Both the position numbers and the translations under genes were made by a program. 64,000 nucleotides of DNA, from positions 76,640,676 through 76,704,675 of the forward strand of contig CM049316.1 in assembly GCA_026874595.1 (NCBI GenBank), read 5' to 3'. The notes under the pieces are model-generated. The model ran no database searches. It was not told the origin of the DNA and worked only from the letters and a program-made list of their open reading frames with translations. The stretch comes from Sipunculus nudus. Taxonomy: Eukaryota > Annelida > Sipuncula > Golfingiida > Sipunculidae. Shown in pieces: positions 61,772 to 64,000 of the stretch (position 1 is its first letter; every line of letters begins with the position of its first letter).

Positions 61772-61940
61772 ATTTCAGGTAGCTCAATGTGCTATTTTAT
61801 GGTCTGTGTGTAAAATAAGTTTATCAGTTTATTGCAGTCAATATGAATGTTATCTAAATCGGGCAATTTGTACATTAACTTATTTCAGCTATTTTAATTC
61901 ATAAAATTTAATACATTTTAATATAAAATATCTAAAAAAA
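60795..61940. other. No supported gene
   Basis: AT-rich; the (CT)n tract is listed separately. Confidence 0.45.
61727..61768. repeat. (CT)n microsatellite
   Basis: About 21 CT units. Confidence 0.9.
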
Positions 61941-61943
61941 TTA

Positions 61944-62258
61944 TTATATGTTCATCATACATTTCCTTGACATTGCATGTGTCTGCAGTATTCGGTATCT
62001 GGGAGAAGAGTCTGAGTCAGCTGTTGCTGACATATTGCTTTGTGAGCTGTGAACGTTAATAGGGGCGGCCCGGAGAATCCGCAGATTTTTTTCCGCTTTG
62101 TGTAAAACGAATGCATTTCTATTCTCCCCAAAGACAGACATCATGTTCTCAGAACCGTTCTCAAATAAGCCCGATGACTGTTTTCTTTTCCTGTCGAGGA
62201 CCGTGGCAGTCTTGTAGATAGTGTCACTTCGGATAGTGTCATCTTTCATTGGCATCAC
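61944..62258 (-). CDS. Candidate terminal coding exon, product unknown
   Basis: Product not recognised. On the minus strand an AG splice acceptor (62260-62259, after CTCCTAGGCTCACATC) is followed at once by an open frame of 104 codons ending in TAA at 61944. The peptide is polar and basic early (DRKRKQSSG), with SVFGENRNAFVLHKAEKNL in the middle and a serine-rich end (SSQSNMSATADSDSSPRY). There are no membrane segments. This is the kind of composition seen in C-terminal cytoplasmic tails of receptors or channels, though that is only a guess. The exon is clearly richer in G+C, with more C-ending codons, than the DNA around it. It is the best host-exon candidate in the window; upstream exons would lie beyond 62.3 kb. 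Confidence 0.4.
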   Translation of the reverse strand: MMPMKDDTIRSDTIYKTATVLDRKRKQSSGLFENGSENMMSVFGENRNAFVLHKAEKNLRILRAAPINVHSSQSNMSATADSDSSPRYRILQTHAMSRKCMMNI

Positions 62259-62518
62259 CTGATGTGAGCCTAGGAGATAGATCTAATAAAACACTTTCGA
62301 TTTCACCTTAGTGGGTACTAAGGAGTGGTCTGTGTAACAGCCGGCGCTCAGTAAGCTGCATGTGAGGCTGACACTGAGGATCAGTCATATCTGGTGCCAA
62401 TGCTTCAGTCTCTGGTGTCTTAAGGCTTGGTATAAAGGATATTTGGATGGAACCTTGTTTTTATATGTATAAAATGTTTTGTTATTTTGACCTCCTGCTT
62501 CCATATCCGATAGGTGCC

Positions 62519-63532
62519 CATGGTTGGGCGGTTAATACCCCTTATTACCCGGGCGGGCATTAAGCCTTAAAACCAACATGAGGGTTTTAATGGGCAATAT
62601 CAATTGGGCTTTTCTAGAAGCATTCTTTTCAATCTCAGAATCGCTGCATAAAATGCATATAATCAAATATAGCGGAAAAACTACAGTGAATGTCCATGAA
62701 ATAAGTTTAATACCAATAGATGACCAACATCACATATATTAATAAAAAAGCACACAAGCAAGAAATTGTGTCATACACCAATGCTATTATGATACATCAT
62801 GCATTATGTTCAAACTTTTTTATACAAACTGCCTCCAGTCCAGTTCAAAATGTCCACAAAAGGCACGAAGCAGGTCAAAAGCTTTGCAGCACGTTGTACT
62901 CCAAGTTGATTGCGAATCTTGTTTTTTTGTATGTATGTTAGAGAATACACGTTCTACAGCAGCAGAACTGGCTTGCAAACAGAGAAATTTGGATACGTAT
63001 GACACTAGCACTGGTGTCACTGTGGCTTTACCTGTGTGGTATCCTATACATGTACTGCCAATCAGTTGACAATATGCCAGTAACCATTTTGTGACAACCA
63101 GTTAACTACTTTTTGTACACATCCAATAAGTATTCCATACACTCCAATCTTTCATTGATGCAAAGGAAATTATTTCAAAATCATTAAATAATACAAATGA
63201 TAGCGTCAGACAGAAATATGATTGAAATAATGAGAGTTACAAAGTACGGTAGGTTTATACTCCATCTTAATCTTGATTTTTTTAATTATCATAATAACTG
63301 CTTTATAACACCAATATCAGTTATATGTTATATATATTTATATAGTTATATATATTATAAAGCAAACAAGCATACTGATCACTGTACTTCTTAGCTTGTA
63401 CAAGAAATTTTGAGTTCATTCAGTTGCCATTTGAGACTATATTGCCCATAAAACCCGTAAAACCCGAGTTTACCCAGTAAAACCCACTGGGCTGGGTTTT
63501 ATGCCTAAAACCCGGGTTTTGCCCAACTCTGT
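62519..63532 (-). mobile_element. 1-kb deleted hAT transposon
   Basis: The right end complements to CAGAGTTGGGCAAAACCCGG. The left end is CATGGTTGGGCGG. Both subterminal arms include GGGTTTTA(A)TGGGCAATAT (62583-62601 and complement of 63441-63458). The flanking octamers TAGGTGCC (62511-62518) and TGGATGCC (63533-63540) agree at six of eight positions, as for an old 8-bp hAT duplication. The interior keeps only the end of a transposase (62820-63040). Confidence 0.75.
62820..63040 (-). pseudogene. hAT transposase C-terminal dimerisation segment
   Basis: The minus-strand peptide VSKFLCLQASSAAVERVFSN (62990-62930) is the signature of the hAT C-terminal dimerisation domain, whose usual form is A(S/T)SA..ERVFS. 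It normally continues into the residues that hold transposase monomers together. Here the sequence past SNIH loses the expected LSP..V..L pattern and stops soon after. The catalytic core and DNA-binding zinc finger are missing because of internal deletion, so the fragment cannot act as a transposase. Confidence 0.75.
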
Positions 63533-63635
63533 GGATGCCAGATATAAACCTTGGGCTTTTTTGAAGAAAACCACAGAGACCCTTTCTCAGTTGTTATTTT
63601 AATCATTCTACAATGTCAGTGATAACACCTGTTCA

Positions 63636-63637
<2 letters not shown>

Positions 63638-63684
<47 letters not shown>
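63638..63684. repeat. (TA)n microsatellite
   Basis: About 23 TA units. Confidence 0.9.
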
Positions 63685-63688
<4 letters not shown>

Positions 63689-63694
63689 ACGCCT

Positions 63695-63770
63695 TTTCGA
63701 TAGTATAACATATGAATTAACACACTAGCTTTCGAAGCGTACAGGCTTCTTCGTCAAGTCGTCAAAATAT
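63695..63770 (-). repeat. Retroelement-type hairpin word
   Basis: The minus-strand text TTGACGAAGAAGCCTGTACG, then CTTCGAAAGCTAG, forms a 5-bp GAAGC/GCTTC hairpin. Similar TGACGAAG..CTTCGAAA words are common near the 3' ends of invertebrate retroelements (recalled, not checked). It sits between two (TA)n tracts. Element identity is not established. Confidence 0.35.
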
Positions 63771-64000
63771 ATATATATATCGTATAAGGAGAATACAGCT
63801 GAGCCATTTTAATAAATTTCAAGCAGATGTTATCAGTGATAAACTGTGAGGCGATCGGGACACCCTGCACACGACGTGTGTCCTTTGACAGGCTGGCTTC
63901 ACACGTTATGCTAACGCAGTCACAACCTCCTGGTAACATTATATCTAACTACTCTGAAATATTGATAAGCGGAGATACGATTGCGAGCACACCTACCACC

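Noticed and set aside
63715-63765. Hammerhead-ribozyme-like text TTGACGA..GAAGC-loop-GCTTC-GAAA on the minus strand
   Set aside because: The first core C is T, an extra A interrupts stem II, and stems I and III do not form. Better seen as a common retroelement hairpin word.

Overview
This is AT-rich animal nuclear DNA, not bacterial. There are no operons or long open reading frames. Short ORFs sit in AT-rich DNA full of (TA)n, (TG)n, (CT)n and poly-C tracts, and tRNA-derived SINEs, CR1/L2-like non-LTR remnants, LTRs and cut-and-paste transposon relics are all present. The repertoire (tRNA-SINEs with a GGAAACC..GGAGAAAACC-type core, TGTTAC..GTAACA terminal repeats, CR1-like RT debris) suits a marine invertebrate, most likely a mollusc such as a bivalve. 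That placement is an inference; no diagnostic host gene was recognised.

Layout. 1-12.7 kb: mostly unannotatable DNA with microsatellites, a cluster of bZIP-type sites near 5.8 kb, a non-LTR RT scrap at 6.4-6.7 kb, a SINE at 7.8 kb and a weak candidate membrane-protein exon at 8.1 kb. 12.8-13.7 kb: a solo LTR with a perfect 5-bp target-site duplication. 14.9 kb: a 73-bp TAA-flanked palindromic element. 16.2-29.2 kb: a head-to-tail duplication of a ~6.3-6.7 kb segment. It carries nested elements: a hAT-like MITE and a GAGTC-rich inverted-repeat element in both copies, a second copy of the 12.8-kb LTR only in copy 1, and three extra segments only in copy 2. 29.6-30.5 kb: a CpG-rich, TAA-flanked inverted-repeat element. 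34.7-35.65 kb: three ~315-bp tandem units with DR1-like sites. 38.0-38.6 kb: two 325-bp tandem units. 41.2 kb: three 37-bp units. 43.8-44.7 kb: a CR1/L2-like retrotransposon 3' half.

46.7 and 51.4 kb: two copies of one tRNA-SINE, minus strand. 48.1 kb: a 156-bp element with LTR-like ends and an internal tRNA-like promoter. 49.7-50.2 kb: a putative solo LTR (minus) with TATA box, polyadenylation signal and a four-unit heat-shock element. 55.1-59.0 kb: a 3.9-kb DNA transposon with ~150-bp terminal inverted repeats around a broken minus-strand gene of a recurrent unnamed protein family. 60.0-60.8 kb: a CR1-type repeat. 61.9-62.3 kb: the best candidate host exon (minus). 62.5-63.5 kb: a 1-kb hAT relic with a recognisable hAT C-terminal dimerisation motif.

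No intact protein-coding gene, tRNA/rRNA gene or CRISPR array can be supported. The window is best read as intergenic or intronic DNA shaped by transposable elements. Its most informative features are the filled/empty insertion site inside the duplication, the heat-shock-element LTR, the tRNA-bearing mini-LTR element and the TIR-flanked unnamed gene. All identities are judged by eye.
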